A DNA stretch of 64,000 bases, from positions 310,001 to 374,000 of the forward strand of contig NZ_JAFEVL010000020.1 in the NCBI RefSeq assembly GCF_016901135.1, written 5' to 3'. A program made the translations under genes and the position numbers. The stretch comes from Martinezella lusitana (lineage in GTDB: Bacteria > Pseudomonadota > Alphaproteobacteria > Rhizobiales > Rhizobiaceae). Shown piece after piece: positions 5,505 to 13,221 of this stretch. Numbering within the stretch: the stretch's first letter is position 1; the number at the start of each line of letters is the position of its first letter. The notes beneath the pieces were generated by a model. It was not told the origin of the DNA, made no database searches, and was given only the letters and a program-made list of their open reading frames with translations.

Positions 5505-7379
5505 ATGTGCGCAGAGCATGTTGAACGTCGATTGGCGGCTATCTTGGCTGCCGATGTGGTAGGCTACAGCCGTCTCCTTGAGGCCAACGAAGAGGACACG
5601 CTTAATGCCCTTCGTCAGCATCGCCGGGAGCTCTTCGATCCCGCCGTTGCAAGCCACGGCGGGCATATAATCAAGGTAATGGGCGACGGTTTCCTGGTGG
5701 AGTTCGGCAGCGTGCTCAGTGCTGCACGCTGCGCAGTCGAAATCCAGCGCGGCATGCTGGAGCGCAACATCGGGATTCCAGCGGACAGGCACTTCGCGTT
5801 CCGGATAGGCCTAAATCTGGGTGACATCGTCTTCGATGCGGATGACTTTCACGGGGATGGCGTTAACGTGGCCGTCCGCCTGCAAGCCCTTGCCGCGCCT
5901 GGCGGCATTGCCTGCTCGGCGGCTGTGCGCCACGAAGTCGGGAACAAGCTCGGTCTCGATTTCGCAGACCAGGGCGCCAAGACAGTCAAGAACATTTCCC
6001 GCCCGGTACACGTCTATTTTGCCGATTGGGGCAACGTAGCCTCGGGCGAGGAGGTCGCGCCTGCCGCAAGTGGCCACACGCAGGCATCCTTCAACAAGCC
6101 GTCGGTTGCAATCCTGCCATTCGCTAACATCAGCAACGATCCCGCGCAGGAGTTTTTCAGCGACGGCATCACCGAGGACATCATCACTGATCTATCGAAT
6201 GTCTCAGGCCTATTTGTGCTGAGCCGTAACACCGTCTTCACGTGGAAAGGCCGGAGCGAAAACCTGCAGCTCATTGCCAGGGAACTTGGCGTCGCCTACG
6301 TAGTCGAGGGCAGCGTCCGCAGGGCCGGCAACCGTGTGAGGATCAATGCGGAATTGATCGAAGCAGCTAGCGACGGTCACGTCTGGGCCGCGCGTTACGA
6401 CCGCGACCTCACCGACATCTTCGAAGTGCAAGACGAGATCACCAAGGCGATCGTCGAGCAACTTAAGGTCAAGCTGCTTCCGGAGGAGAGGAAGGCAATC
6501 GAGCTAGCGCCGACAGAGAGCGTGGAAGCTTATACGCACTATCTGAGGGGGCGCGAGTACTACCACATTGCCTCGAGCTCAAACCATCTTATGGCTAGAC
6601 AGAGTTTCGGCAGAGCCATCGAATTGGATCCGCGCTATGCCCGCGCTTATGCCGGCGTCGCGGTTTGCGATGCGCGTCTGCGGTCCCAGTTTGGCATGCA
6701 GATTCCGGTGGATGACATTCTTGCGAACACGGCGAAGGCGCTCGCTATCGATCCGAATCTGGCGGAGGCACATGCGGCAAGGGGGTTTGCGTTGGCGGTC
6801 GCCGGCAATCGCGTCGAGGCGGTTTCTGCATTCGAGCAGGCTTTGTCGCTCGACCCCAATTGCCACGAGGCTAATCGGTACTATGCCGAGTTTTGCGTCA
6901 CCGACGGTCAGTTTGAGCCAGCGGCGACATACTTTCAACGCGCAATGGAAATCAAGCCCGCGGATTATGGTGCGCCAATGATGCTTGTGAACGTCTTTCG
7001 TTCACTCGGGCAGGTAGATCAGGCCGAGAGCTACGCTCGGATCGCGATAAAAAAAGCCGAGGAAGAAATGCGGCTACATCCGGAGAACGCCAATGTCGCC
7101 TGCCTTGGAGCGACCGCGCTCGCCTTTCTCGGTGTCCGAGATCGGGCATTGGAATGGTTGGCGCGTTCCCTGGCGACCGATCCGAACGATATAAACATTC
7201 AATACAATGCCGCCTGCACTTATGCGCTGCTTGGCGAGATCGACCGAGCGATCGACTTGCTTGAAGCCTGGATGCCTCAAGTCGGCGCGGAGATGAGGCT
7301 GTGGTTCAAGAACGATTCCGACCTTGATTCCATTCGCGACCATCCGCGCTATTCGAAGTTGGTTGAGCTTTCCAAGTGA
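5505..7379 (+). CDS. Class III adenylate/guanylate cyclase with TolB-like and TPR domains, 624 aa
   Basis: Residues 9-180 form a class III nucleotidyl cyclase domain: both metal-binding aspartates (AADVVGYS, Asp17; MGDGF, Asp61) and the NVAVRLQALA segment carrying the transition-state Asn/Arg are present, so it should be active. Residues about 198-320 are the TolB-like domain (PSVAILPFANIS, FFSDGITEDI, YVVEGSVRR). Residues about 340-620 are tetratricopeptide repeats. No membrane segment is seen, so it is probably a cytoplasmic cyclase with a protein-interaction tail. This architecture is expanded in rhizobia. The open frame extends upstream to 5163, but the cyclase domain starts right after the ATG at 5505, which has a GGGGAG tract, and the upstream part overlaps the integrase remnant. 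It lies next to the metalloprotease cluster; any link is unproven. Confidence 0.85.
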   Translation: MCAEHVERRLAAILAADVVGYSRLLEANEEDTLNALRQHRRELFDPAVASHGGHIIKVMGDGFLVEFGSVLSAARCAVEIQRGMLERNIGIPADRHFAFRIGLNLGDIVFDADDFHGDGVNVAVRLQALAAPGGIACSAAVRHEVGNKLGLDFADQGAKTVKNISRPVHVYFADWGNVASGEEVAPAASGHTQASFNKPSVAILPFANISNDPAQEFFSDGITEDIITDLSNVSGLFVLSRNTVFTWKGRSENLQLIARELGVAYVVEGSVRRAGNRVRINAELIEAASDGHVWAARYDRDLTDIFEVQDEITKAIVEQLKVKLLPEERKAIELAPTESVEAYTHYLRGREYYHIASSSNHLMARQSFGRAIELDPRYARAYAGVAVCDARLRSQFGMQIPVDDILANTAKALAIDPNLAEAHAARGFALAVAGNRVEAVSAFEQALSLDPNCHEANRYYAEFCVTDGQFEPAATYFQRAMEIKPADYGAPMMLVNVFRSLGQVDQAESYARIAIKKAEEEMRLHPENANVACLGATALAFLGVRDRALEWLARSLATDPNDINIQYNAACTYALLGEIDRAIDLLEAWMPQVGAEMRLWFKNDSDLDSIRDHPRYSKLVELSK

Positions 7380-7493
7380 AGCCTTCTACCATTAGCTTAG
7401 GTCTCTACCACTATTTCATGACTTGCCAAACCTTGCACCAAGCTGCGAAACTTTAGGTTGAATTGGCCAAATAAAGTCTTTTTGGGGGAGCGG

Positions 7494-8825
7494 ATGGGCA
7501 CCCGGTTCAGACTTTTTGTACAGCCGCCATTTGAGGATGCTCGGTCCGAGCCCGAGATCATTGAGGTGTCCTCCCCTCTGGGTAGCCTGACCGCTGGTCC
7601 GGCCGACAACTGCATGTTTGTTTTGGAGCCGGTCGGCAAGACCCGTCCTTACGGCGTCAACCGCGGGCCGCTGGGAACGCCGTACATTTATCTGCCACCT
7701 TGGACCGGAAAAATCCTCGAGCCGGCCGCTCCTGACGGGTATGGCAATTTCGACCACTTCCAACCGTGGATGCCTGGCTTCGAAGCCGCGCATGTGTTCG
7801 GTTGCGTGCGGTTCACATTGGACGTGTGGGAGCGTTATCTCGGACAGCCGATTGTCTGGCATTTTCACGATCACTTCGACCGTCTGCAAATCTCGATCCT
7901 TCCGCAATGGGACAATGCCCAGTACGGCTATGGCTTCCTCGAAGTTGGGAGCCAGTTCGAGAAGGACGGACGCGTCCTTCCCTTCAGCCTGGACTTCGAC
8001 GTCATTGCCCATGAGGTGGGGCATGCGATTATCTTTAGCGTGCTTGGCGTGCCGCGTCCTGGAGCCGAGTACCCCGAATATCTTGGCTTCCAGGAAGCCT
8101 TCTCCGACTGCGTGTCGCTGATCGCAGCCATGCATTTTCCGTCCGTGATCGACAATGTTCTCGCGGAGACAAACGGTAATCTCCACCGTGCAAATCGCCT
8201 GTCGCGCTTTTCGGAATTTTCGCCGCATCGGCAGATACGGTCGGCAAACAACAAACGGACGATGGACGAGTTCGCTCGTGGCTGGAAGGACGAGCACGAA
8301 CTCTCGCAGCCGCTCACCGGCGCGATATTCGACATCCTTGTCGACATCTTTCATGAGAGCCTGGTAGCGCGGGGCCTGATCTCGCGTGCCGTCGAAAATC
8401 TCGCGGATATTGCCGAGTTCGATCCGGCCGCTGAGGCGCCGGTGCAGCATGCTTTCGACCGCGCTTTCGCGCGGAACTCAGACGGATTTGTCGAAGCACT
8501 GCTCGAAGCACGAGATATCGTCGGCACGTATCTGGCGGAAACCTTGTGGGCTCTCGCTCCCGATTTTCTGGACTACGGTGACGTCGCAAGAACGATGCTT
8601 GCGATTGATCAGGTCGAAAGTGGCGGCCAATTCGCAAGGATCATCAGCAGAAACTTCAGGCAGCGCGCCATCGGCGAGTTGCACGCCGGCGCGCACATCA
8701 AAGGCGGCGAGCATCGCAGCCATGTCCACTCTGCGCGCACGTTACTTCCGATAGATTATCTCGCGCTTCCGAAGATGAATTATCGCGAGAAATTTCTGCT
8801 GTCGAGATTAGGCATCGGTCAATAA
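7494..8825 (+). CDS. M4-like HExxH zinc metalloprotease without signal peptide, 443 aa
   Basis: DFDVIAHEVGHAI carries the HExxH zinc motif (His173, Glu174, His177), and GFQEAFSD places a third-ligand Glu at about 201, as in thermolysin-type (M4/M36) gluzincins. Upstream, RLQISILPQWDNAQYGYG resembles the strand and Asn-Ala-rich loop before the active site in those families. Downstream, LSQPLTGAIFDILVDI resembles their region with the catalytic His and the conserved F-D. There is no signal peptide and no propeptide, which is unusual for this clan, so it would act inside the cell or leave by a special route. The start ATG at 7494 has GGGGGAG four bases upstream; a TTG at 7458 is less likely. The next gene begins within about 20 bp, so these are co-transcribed. 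The substrate is unknown. Confidence 0.7.
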   Translation: MGTRFRLFVQPPFEDARSEPEIIEVSSPLGSLTAGPADNCMFVLEPVGKTRPYGVNRGPLGTPYIYLPPWTGKILEPAAPDGYGNFDHFQPWMPGFEAAHVFGCVRFTLDVWERYLGQPIVWHFHDHFDRLQISILPQWDNAQYGYGFLEVGSQFEKDGRVLPFSLDFDVIAHEVGHAIIFSVLGVPRPGAEYPEYLGFQEAFSDCVSLIAAMHFPSVIDNVLAETNGNLHRANRLSRFSEFSPHRQIRSANNKRTMDEFARGWKDEHELSQPLTGAIFDILVDIFHESLVARGLISRAVENLADIAEFDPAAEAPVQHAFDRAFARNSDGFVEALLEARDIVGTYLAETLWALAPDFLDYGDVARTMLAIDQVESGGQFARIISRNFRQRAIGELHAGAHIKGGEHRSHVHSARTLLPIDYLALPKMNYREKFLLSRLGIGQ

Positions 8826-8845
8826 TCAGGTAGATGGAGGGAGAA

Positions 8846-9436
8846 GTGGCAGACAAAGAAACCTTGCTCGGCGTATCAGCGGTATATCTGTTTGGGCGCG
8901 AACTTAGCGATCTGATTTTTAGGGGCGGCGTTTACGACACTCTGACCGGACGTGAAGTAGGAGCGAACAATTTTCTGAGGCACCAGCTTAGTGCGGATGA
9001 AGCGACTCTCGCGCGAATCTACGCTTTCTCGTTCGAGGGAGCTTTTATTGAACTGAGTCGGCCGGCAATCTTCGTTGTCCACGGCAGCGGCGTGGTTCCG
9101 GACGATCCCCCACCGAGGAACGTCGACGGTGATATCGAATACGACCGATTGTATCGATCCCCAGGTTCGAGTGCACGAACGGGCCTCGGTTCCCAAATTG
9201 GAGCTCTCGCCAAGGATATGAAGGTTTGGATCTACGACAAGGGCGATCTCTCGATGAGACTCGATGCCGAAACGGGAACCTTTGAGCAAATCCTGCTCTC
9301 GGCCGAGGCTTCGACTGATCCCAGAGGAATGGCAAGCGGCGGAATGTCCAGATCGGGCGGCGCTCTGTCCCGTTCCGGGGGCGTAATGTCCAGATCAGGC
9401 GGATTCATTCCTCGCAGATCGGGCGATAATGATTAA
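8846..9436 (+). CDS. Unknown protein with C-terminal SRSGG repeats, 196 aa
   Basis: No family was recognised. The first about 155 residues look like a compact globular domain with alternating strands (AIFVVHGSGVVPDD, MKVWIYDKGDLSMRLD). The last about 35 residues are low-complexity: SRSGG occurs three times, once after GGM, once after AL and once after VM, and a looser RRSG copy closes the tail. Such a flexible Gly/Ser/Arg tail often serves as a targeting or interaction tag. GTG at 8846 was chosen because GGAGGGAG ends four bases before it; ATG at 8834 would add four residues and has only a weak site. It follows the metalloprotease by about 20 bp and precedes the 114-aa gene by 31 bp, so the three form one operon. 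It could be a substrate or partner of the protease. Confidence 0.65.
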   Translation: MADKETLLGVSAVYLFGRELSDLIFRGGVYDTLTGREVGANNFLRHQLSADEATLARIYAFSFEGAFIELSRPAIFVVHGSGVVPDDPPPRNVDGDIEYDRLYRSPGSSARTGLGSQIGALAKDMKVWIYDKGDLSMRLDAETGTFEQILLSAEASTDPRGMASGGMSRSGGALSRSGGVMSRSGGFIPRRSGDND

Positions 9437-9467
9437 TTGCGGATAAGGACGGACCAGGGAGGCTAAC

Positions 9468-9812
9468 ATGGCCGCGAAACCTAATGTTAAAATTGAGCGC
9501 ATCGGCGACCCCGACCCTGTGGAAGCTCCATTAGGTCGTTGGACGGACTTTACACTCATAGGCTACGGCTTCAGTGAGGAGATGGACGTATATATATCTA
9601 CTAAGGCAGATGGTAGCGATAAAGTTAACGTCGAAGTAGTTCATGATAAATCTGCTACCAGCACAGATAAGGTATGGCCACTAGTCGCTAAGCCTGCGCT
9701 TGACGCTCTCCAGCCCAATAATCCCACCTTGTGGGTTGCTATAAAACTGAAAGACCAGAAAGGCCAGAAAGGCCAGTTTGAAGACGCCTATCAAGGATTC
9801 ATAATCGTCTGA
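9468..9812 (+). CDS. Small beta-rich hypothetical protein, AT-richer than neighbours, 114 aa
   Basis: The product is a 114-residue acidic protein with alternating strands (GRWTDFTLIGYGF, MDVYISTKADGS, TLWVAIKLKDQ) and looks like a single Ig-like or IPT/TIG-like sandwich domain. No family was confirmed. It has no signal peptide. The ATG at 9468 is preceded by GGAGG (9458-9462). The codons are visibly AT-richer than those of the two genes before it (many TTA, ATA, AAA and TAT), which suggests separate acquisition. A 9-bp direct repeat encodes the peptide QKGQKGQ near the C-terminus. It closes the metalloprotease cluster. A partner or target role is inference. Confidence 0.6.
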   Translation: MAAKPNVKIERIGDPDPVEAPLGRWTDFTLIGYGFSEEMDVYISTKADGSDKVNVEVVHDKSATSTDKVWPLVAKPALDALQPNNPTLWVAIKLKDQKGQKGQFEDAYQGFIIV

Positions 9813-9909
9813 CTTTCAAGAGATCACGTCAATTGCGGGCAGACGGTCTTCGACTTCGCCAGCCACCACCTCCTGCGCCGCCGGCCTTGACCGCGTCGTC
9901 CGGCGCCAC

Positions 9910-10068
9910 TCAGGAGCCGGTGACGCAGATGACGTTCGTCAGCGAGAGATAGTCGGCCGCGTTCTTCGCCGTTGCGCCGCCCGTCGGGCAGGAGCGCAGC
10001 CCGACAAAGGGAGAGGAGAGCGATTTCAGGAAGGCTCCGCCGTCGACCTGCTCGGCCGCCCCTGACAG
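9910..10068 (-). pseudogene. eda: KDPG aldolase (eda) C-terminal fragment
   Basis: On the minus strand one frame reads AAEQVDGGAFLKSLSSPFVG, then LRSCPTGGATAKNAADYLSL and TNVICVTGS before a TGA. This is the C-terminal third of 2-dehydro-3-deoxyphosphogluconate aldolase: the E-Q-x-G-G-x-F-L-K segment, CPTGG phosphate-binding motif and NAADYLSL-NV-CV-GS end are clear. The stop replaces the Trp that normally follows GS. No N-terminal part with the catalytic lysine is present and no start codon or ribosome site precedes the fragment, so it is a non-functional remnant. It may mark an old recombination edge of the accessory region. The rest of the gap to 10270 shows no further gene. Confidence 0.65.
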
Positions 10069-10270
10069 GCATAATCTCTATCACGAGGATCGGCAGTACG
10101 AAAACATCTGGGCGCCGTTATTCGCGCGCCACTGACACCCAAAACACGTTCAAGATCTGCTTTTGCAAAACCGGCTCTTTTTGTCGCCCAAAGCACCATA
10201 TACAAAGAACGGGCGCATGCATCCGACTCGACCATCGGACGGCCTGCGGGTGTTGAAGCGGAGTGACGGG

Positions 10271-11083
10271 ATGAGTCTTGTTGAAAGGGTGGCTGGGTTG
10301 GCCGGAGAGGGGCTTGCGTGGCAGTGGCGTGGCGCCTGGTCTCGCAATACCATCGGACAAAAGTTGACGGTTGCAACCGGCTTCGGTGTGTTGGCTTTGA
10401 GTGCCGCATTTCTCCTGGCCTCGGGGGGCACTTCTGCGCGGGCCGCCGATTGCGGCAATGTTGCAGCGCCCGGTCTCGACTGGAGTGGATGCAGCAAGAC
10501 CAATATCATGTTGCCGAGCAGCGATCTGCACGGCGCCAATCTTGCCGGCGCTCACTTTGACAGCACGGATCTGAGCGACGCCAATCTGACCTCCGCCAAT
10601 CTTGAAAAGGCGACGCTGGTGCGCGCATGGTTGAAGAAAGTCCGTGCCGACGGCGCGAATTTTTCAAGGATCGAGGCCTATCGCTCTGACTTCAGCAACG
10701 CTTCGGCCAATGGCGCCTCTTTTGCCAACTCAGAGCTGCAACGGGCAGAATTCGGCGGCGCGCAGCTTGCCAATGCGGATTTCCAGAAGGCCGAGCTCGG
10801 CCGCGCGGATTTCGACAAGGCTGTCCTGTCAGGCGTGAACTTCTCCTTCGCCAATCTCTCCCGCGCGACGCTCGCCGGCGCGGTGATGCAGGGGCAGGTC
10901 TCGTTCGGCGGGGCCTTCATGTATCTGACCCGCATCGAAGGTCTTGATCTGACGAATGCCACAGGCCTCCAGCAGGCGCAGATCAATCTGGCCTGCGGCG
11001 ACAAGACGACGAAGCTGCCGTCCTGGCTGCAGGCGCCTCCCGTCTGGCCATGCCCGCCGGACGACCCGGATGACAAGGACTGA
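10271..11083 (+). CDS. Exported pentapeptide-repeat protein, 270 aa
   Basis: Residues about 24-55 hold a hydrophobic export signal ending in TSARA-ADCG, a good signal-peptidase site. From about residue 75 to 220 the protein is built of A(D/N)Lxx pentapeptides (SDLHGANLAGAHF, SDANLTSANLEKATL, ADFQKAELGRADF), which fold as a right-handed quadrilateral beta-helix. A short cysteine-containing, proline-rich tail follows. Such proteins are structural and have no enzymatic motif. ATG at 10271 was chosen because GGAG lies eight bases before it; the frame also opens further upstream at 10217. The cell envelope is its likely location, and its function is unknown. The next gene (11126) is in the same direction but probably separate. 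Confidence 0.75.
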   Translation: MSLVERVAGLAGEGLAWQWRGAWSRNTIGQKLTVATGFGVLALSAAFLLASGGTSARAADCGNVAAPGLDWSGCSKTNIMLPSSDLHGANLAGAHFDSTDLSDANLTSANLEKATLVRAWLKKVRADGANFSRIEAYRSDFSNASANGASFANSELQRAEFGGAQLANADFQKAELGRADFDKAVLSGVNFSFANLSRATLAGAVMQGQVSFGGAFMYLTRIEGLDLTNATGLQQAQINLACGDKTTKLPSWLQAPPVWPCPPDDPDDKD

Positions 11084-11125
11084 CGCTGGTCCTGAAAGAA
11101 GAGACCCTTAAGAAGGCAGTGTGCG

Positions 11126-11623
11126 ATGTTTGCAGAGAAGACGATTGAGCACGACAGCAAGCCCGAATTCTATCGCGAGCTTGCCGGCCAGCTGCAAGCC
11201 TTGCTTGATGGCGAGGCGGATTCGATTGCCAATGCAGCCAACACATCCGCGCTGATCTTCCAGATGTTGCCTGACCTTAATTGGGCCGGCTTCTATTTCC
11301 TGCGGGCGGGTGGCGAGCTTGTGCTCGGGCCGTTCCAGGGCAAGCCGGCTTGCGTTCGCATAGCCGTCGGCCGCGGCGTCTGCGGAACGGCGGTCGAGAA
11401 GGCGGAGTCGATCCTTGTCGAGGATGTTCATGCTTTTCCCGGTCACATCGCCTGCGATGCGGCCTCGCGCTCGGAGCTGGTGGTGCCGTTATTCCGCAAT
11501 GGAAAGGTTTTCGGCGTCATCGATCTCGACAGTCCGGTTGCCGGCCGCTTCGATCGCGATGATCAGGCCGGCATCGAGGCGCTTGCGGCAATCTACACCG
11601 CCTCTTGCCAAACGGACGATTGA
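11126..11623 (+). CDS. msrC: Free methionine-(R)-sulfoxide reductase (GAF domain)
   Basis: The 165-residue protein is a single GAF domain of the fRMsr type, which reduces free methionine-R-sulfoxide with thioredoxin. The family signature is present: LNWAGFYF, GPFQGKPACVRI, GRGVCGTA and HAFPGHIACDAASRSELVVP, giving the three conserved cysteines, followed by GVIDLDSP. Its length is that of the family. The ATG at 11126 is near an AAGAAGGCAG purine stretch. It lies 180 bp before msrB-msrA, so the three major methionine sulfoxide repair activities (free R, protein-bound R, and S) are clustered. That clustering supports the assignment and suggests co-ordinate use under oxidative stress. Confidence 0.9.
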   Translation: MFAEKTIEHDSKPEFYRELAGQLQALLDGEADSIANAANTSALIFQMLPDLNWAGFYFLRAGGELVLGPFQGKPACVRIAVGRGVCGTAVEKAESILVEDVHAFPGHIACDAASRSELVVPLFRNGKVFGVIDLDSPVAGRFDRDDQAGIEALAAIYTASCQTDD

Positions 11624-11803
11624 GTGCCGGCACCGTGGAGCGTCACGCGCTCGTGATCGATATGGCAAATTGGTCCGGCGATACCTATATTTCGCCTCGC
11701 AACCACTCCCATAACGCTGATCGAGCTTGATGTCCGCCAACCCGGCCTCCTTTCACTGGTCCCGGTCAAGTTTGAAATGCGTGCCAAGGGCAAGGAGAAC
11801 AAC

Positions 11804-12253
11804 ATGGGCAATTATAGCAAGACAGCAGAATCGATAGCCAAGCTTACCCCTGAGCAATATCGCGTGACGCAGCAAAGCGGCACGGAGCGCCCCGGCACGG
11901 GCGAACTTCTCTACAACAAGCAGTCGGGCATCTATGTCGACATCGTATCGGGGGAGCCGCTTTTTGCCTCTTCCGACAAATTCGATTCCGGCTGCGGCTG
12001 GCCGAGCTTCACCAAGCCGATCGAACCCGCCAATGTCAGCGAGCTAAGCGATATCTCGCATGGCATGCTGCGGACCGAAGTGCGCTCGGCGCATGGCGAC
12101 AGCCACCTCGGCCATGTTTTCCCGGATGGACCGGAGGACCGCGGCGGCCTGCGCTATTGCATCAATTCCGCCTCCCTCCGCTTCGTGCCGCGTGACCGCA
12201 TGGAAGCCGAGGGGTATGGTGCCTATATCGATCAAGTGGAGGATGTAAGATGA
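11804..12253 (+). CDS. msrB: Peptide-methionine (R)-S-oxide reductase MsrB
   Basis: The 149-residue protein reduces methionine-R-sulfoxide in proteins. The signature is complete: [10 protein letters not shown] at the start, SGCGWPSF with the resolving Cys, [17 protein letters not shown], and [13 protein letters not shown] with the catalytic Cys. The CxxC pairs that bind zinc in other MsrB proteins are absent, so this is the zinc-free form. The start at 11804 has AGGAG seven bases upstream; an in-frame ATG at 11777 has no such site. Its last codons overlap the start of msrA by four bases (ATGA), so the two enzymes are translationally coupled. Confidence 0.95.
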   Translation: MGNYSKTAESIAKLTPEQYRVTQQSGTERPGTGELLYNKQSGIYVDIVSGEPLFASSDKFDSGCGWPSFTKPIEPANVSELSDISHGMLRTEVRSAHGDSHLGHVFPDGPEDRGGLRYCINSASLRFVPRDRMEAEGYGAYIDQVEDVR

Positions 12254-12777
12254 CTACGGAGCGTGCAGTTCTCGCCGGCGGTTGTTTCTGGGGCATGCAG
12301 GATCTCATCCGTCGTTACAACGGCGTCATCTCGACGCGCGTTGGTTACAGCGGCGGCGATGTCCGCAATGCCACCTACCGCAACCATGGTTCGCATGCCG
12401 AAGCGATCGAGATCGTTTTCGATCCTCAGAAGATCAGCTACCGTGACCTTCTGGAATTCTTCTTCCAGATCCACGATCCGAGCACCCGCAATCGCCAGGG
12501 CAATGATGTCGGCATGAGCTACCGCTCGGCGATCTTCTACACGAGCGAGGAGCAGAAGCGGGTCGCTCTGGACACGATCGCCGATGTCGACGCCTCCGGC
12601 CTGTGGCCGGGCAAAGTCGTGACCGAGGTGGCGCCGGTCAGCGACTTCTGGGAAGCCGAGCCGGAACACCAGGATTATCTGGAACGCTATCCGAACGGCT
12701 ATACCTGCCACTTCGTCAGGCCCGGCTGGAAGCTTCCGGTCCGGCATTCCGACGCAGCGCAGCGCGCGGCATCCTGA
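12250..12777 (+). CDS. msrA: Peptide-methionine (S)-S-oxide reductase MsrA
   Basis: The 175-residue enzyme reduces methionine-S-sulfoxide. [11 protein letters not shown] holds the catalytic Cys of the GCFWG motif, followed by [30 protein letters not shown] and FFQIHDPS, all typical. It ends at the family's usual short form without a fused MsrB domain. The gene starts inside the last codons of msrB (ATGA overlap), so the pair is one translational unit. Its 3' end is followed by the DUF6314 gene within about 50 bp. Confidence 0.95.
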   Translation: MTTERAVLAGGCFWGMQDLIRRYNGVISTRVGYSGGDVRNATYRNHGSHAEAIEIVFDPQKISYRDLLEFFFQIHDPSTRNRQGNDVGMSYRSAIFYTSEEQKRVALDTIADVDASGLWPGKVVTEVAPVSDFWEAEPEHQDYLERYPNGYTCHFVRPGWKLPVRHSDAAQRAAS

Positions 12778-12829
12778 TACGGGGAGCAGCTCAATCGGCC
12801 AGCTGAACCCCTATCTCGGCACATGGGAT

Positions 12830-13189
12830 GTGACGCGCCGGATCATCGACCGCCTCAATCGGTCCCTGGTCACATTCGAAGGGCAGGCGTTCGTCACGCC
12901 TGTCCAGTTCGAAGAACATGGCGACACGCACAGCGATCACGCGACGCTTAGAAGCAGTCGCACCTATCGGCTCGACGGAACGGCCGAAGATCTCATCGTT
13001 CGCTTTCCCGATCTTGCCGAATTCATCCGTATCGGTGACGGCGCGTCGCAGCATGTCGTCCATCATTGCGGCCCCGATCTTTACCGGGGCCGTCTTTTCT
13101 TTCGAGGACCGGACGCCTGGGCCGAGATGTGGCATGTGCGCGGGCCTCGGAAGCACTACCTGAGCCTCGCGCACTATCGACGCGCTTAA
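12830..13189 (+). CDS. DUF6314 family protein, start uncertain
   Basis: The frame ending at 13189 matches DUF6314: VTRRIIDRLNRSLVTFEGQA, a strand-rich middle, HHCGPDLYRGRLFF and a C-terminal MWHVRGPRKHYLSLAHY. These are small lipocalin-like proteins of unknown function. The first usable start is GTG at 12830, but the family-like sequence begins earlier, in the same frame, with LNPYLGTWD at about 12803-12829. The true start is therefore probably a rare codon (CTG at 12803 is one candidate) or a longer frame overlapping msrA. It is in line with the msr genes and may be read through from them. Functional links are unknown. Confidence 0.65.
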   Translation: MTRRIIDRLNRSLVTFEGQAFVTPVQFEEHGDTHSDHATLRSSRTYRLDGTAEDLIVRFPDLAEFIRIGDGASQHVVHHCGPDLYRGRLFFRGPDAWAEMWHVRGPRKHYLSLAHYRRA

Positions 13190-13221
13190 TCAAAGCCGTC
13201 CGTTCTGGTGGGGCTTGCCCC

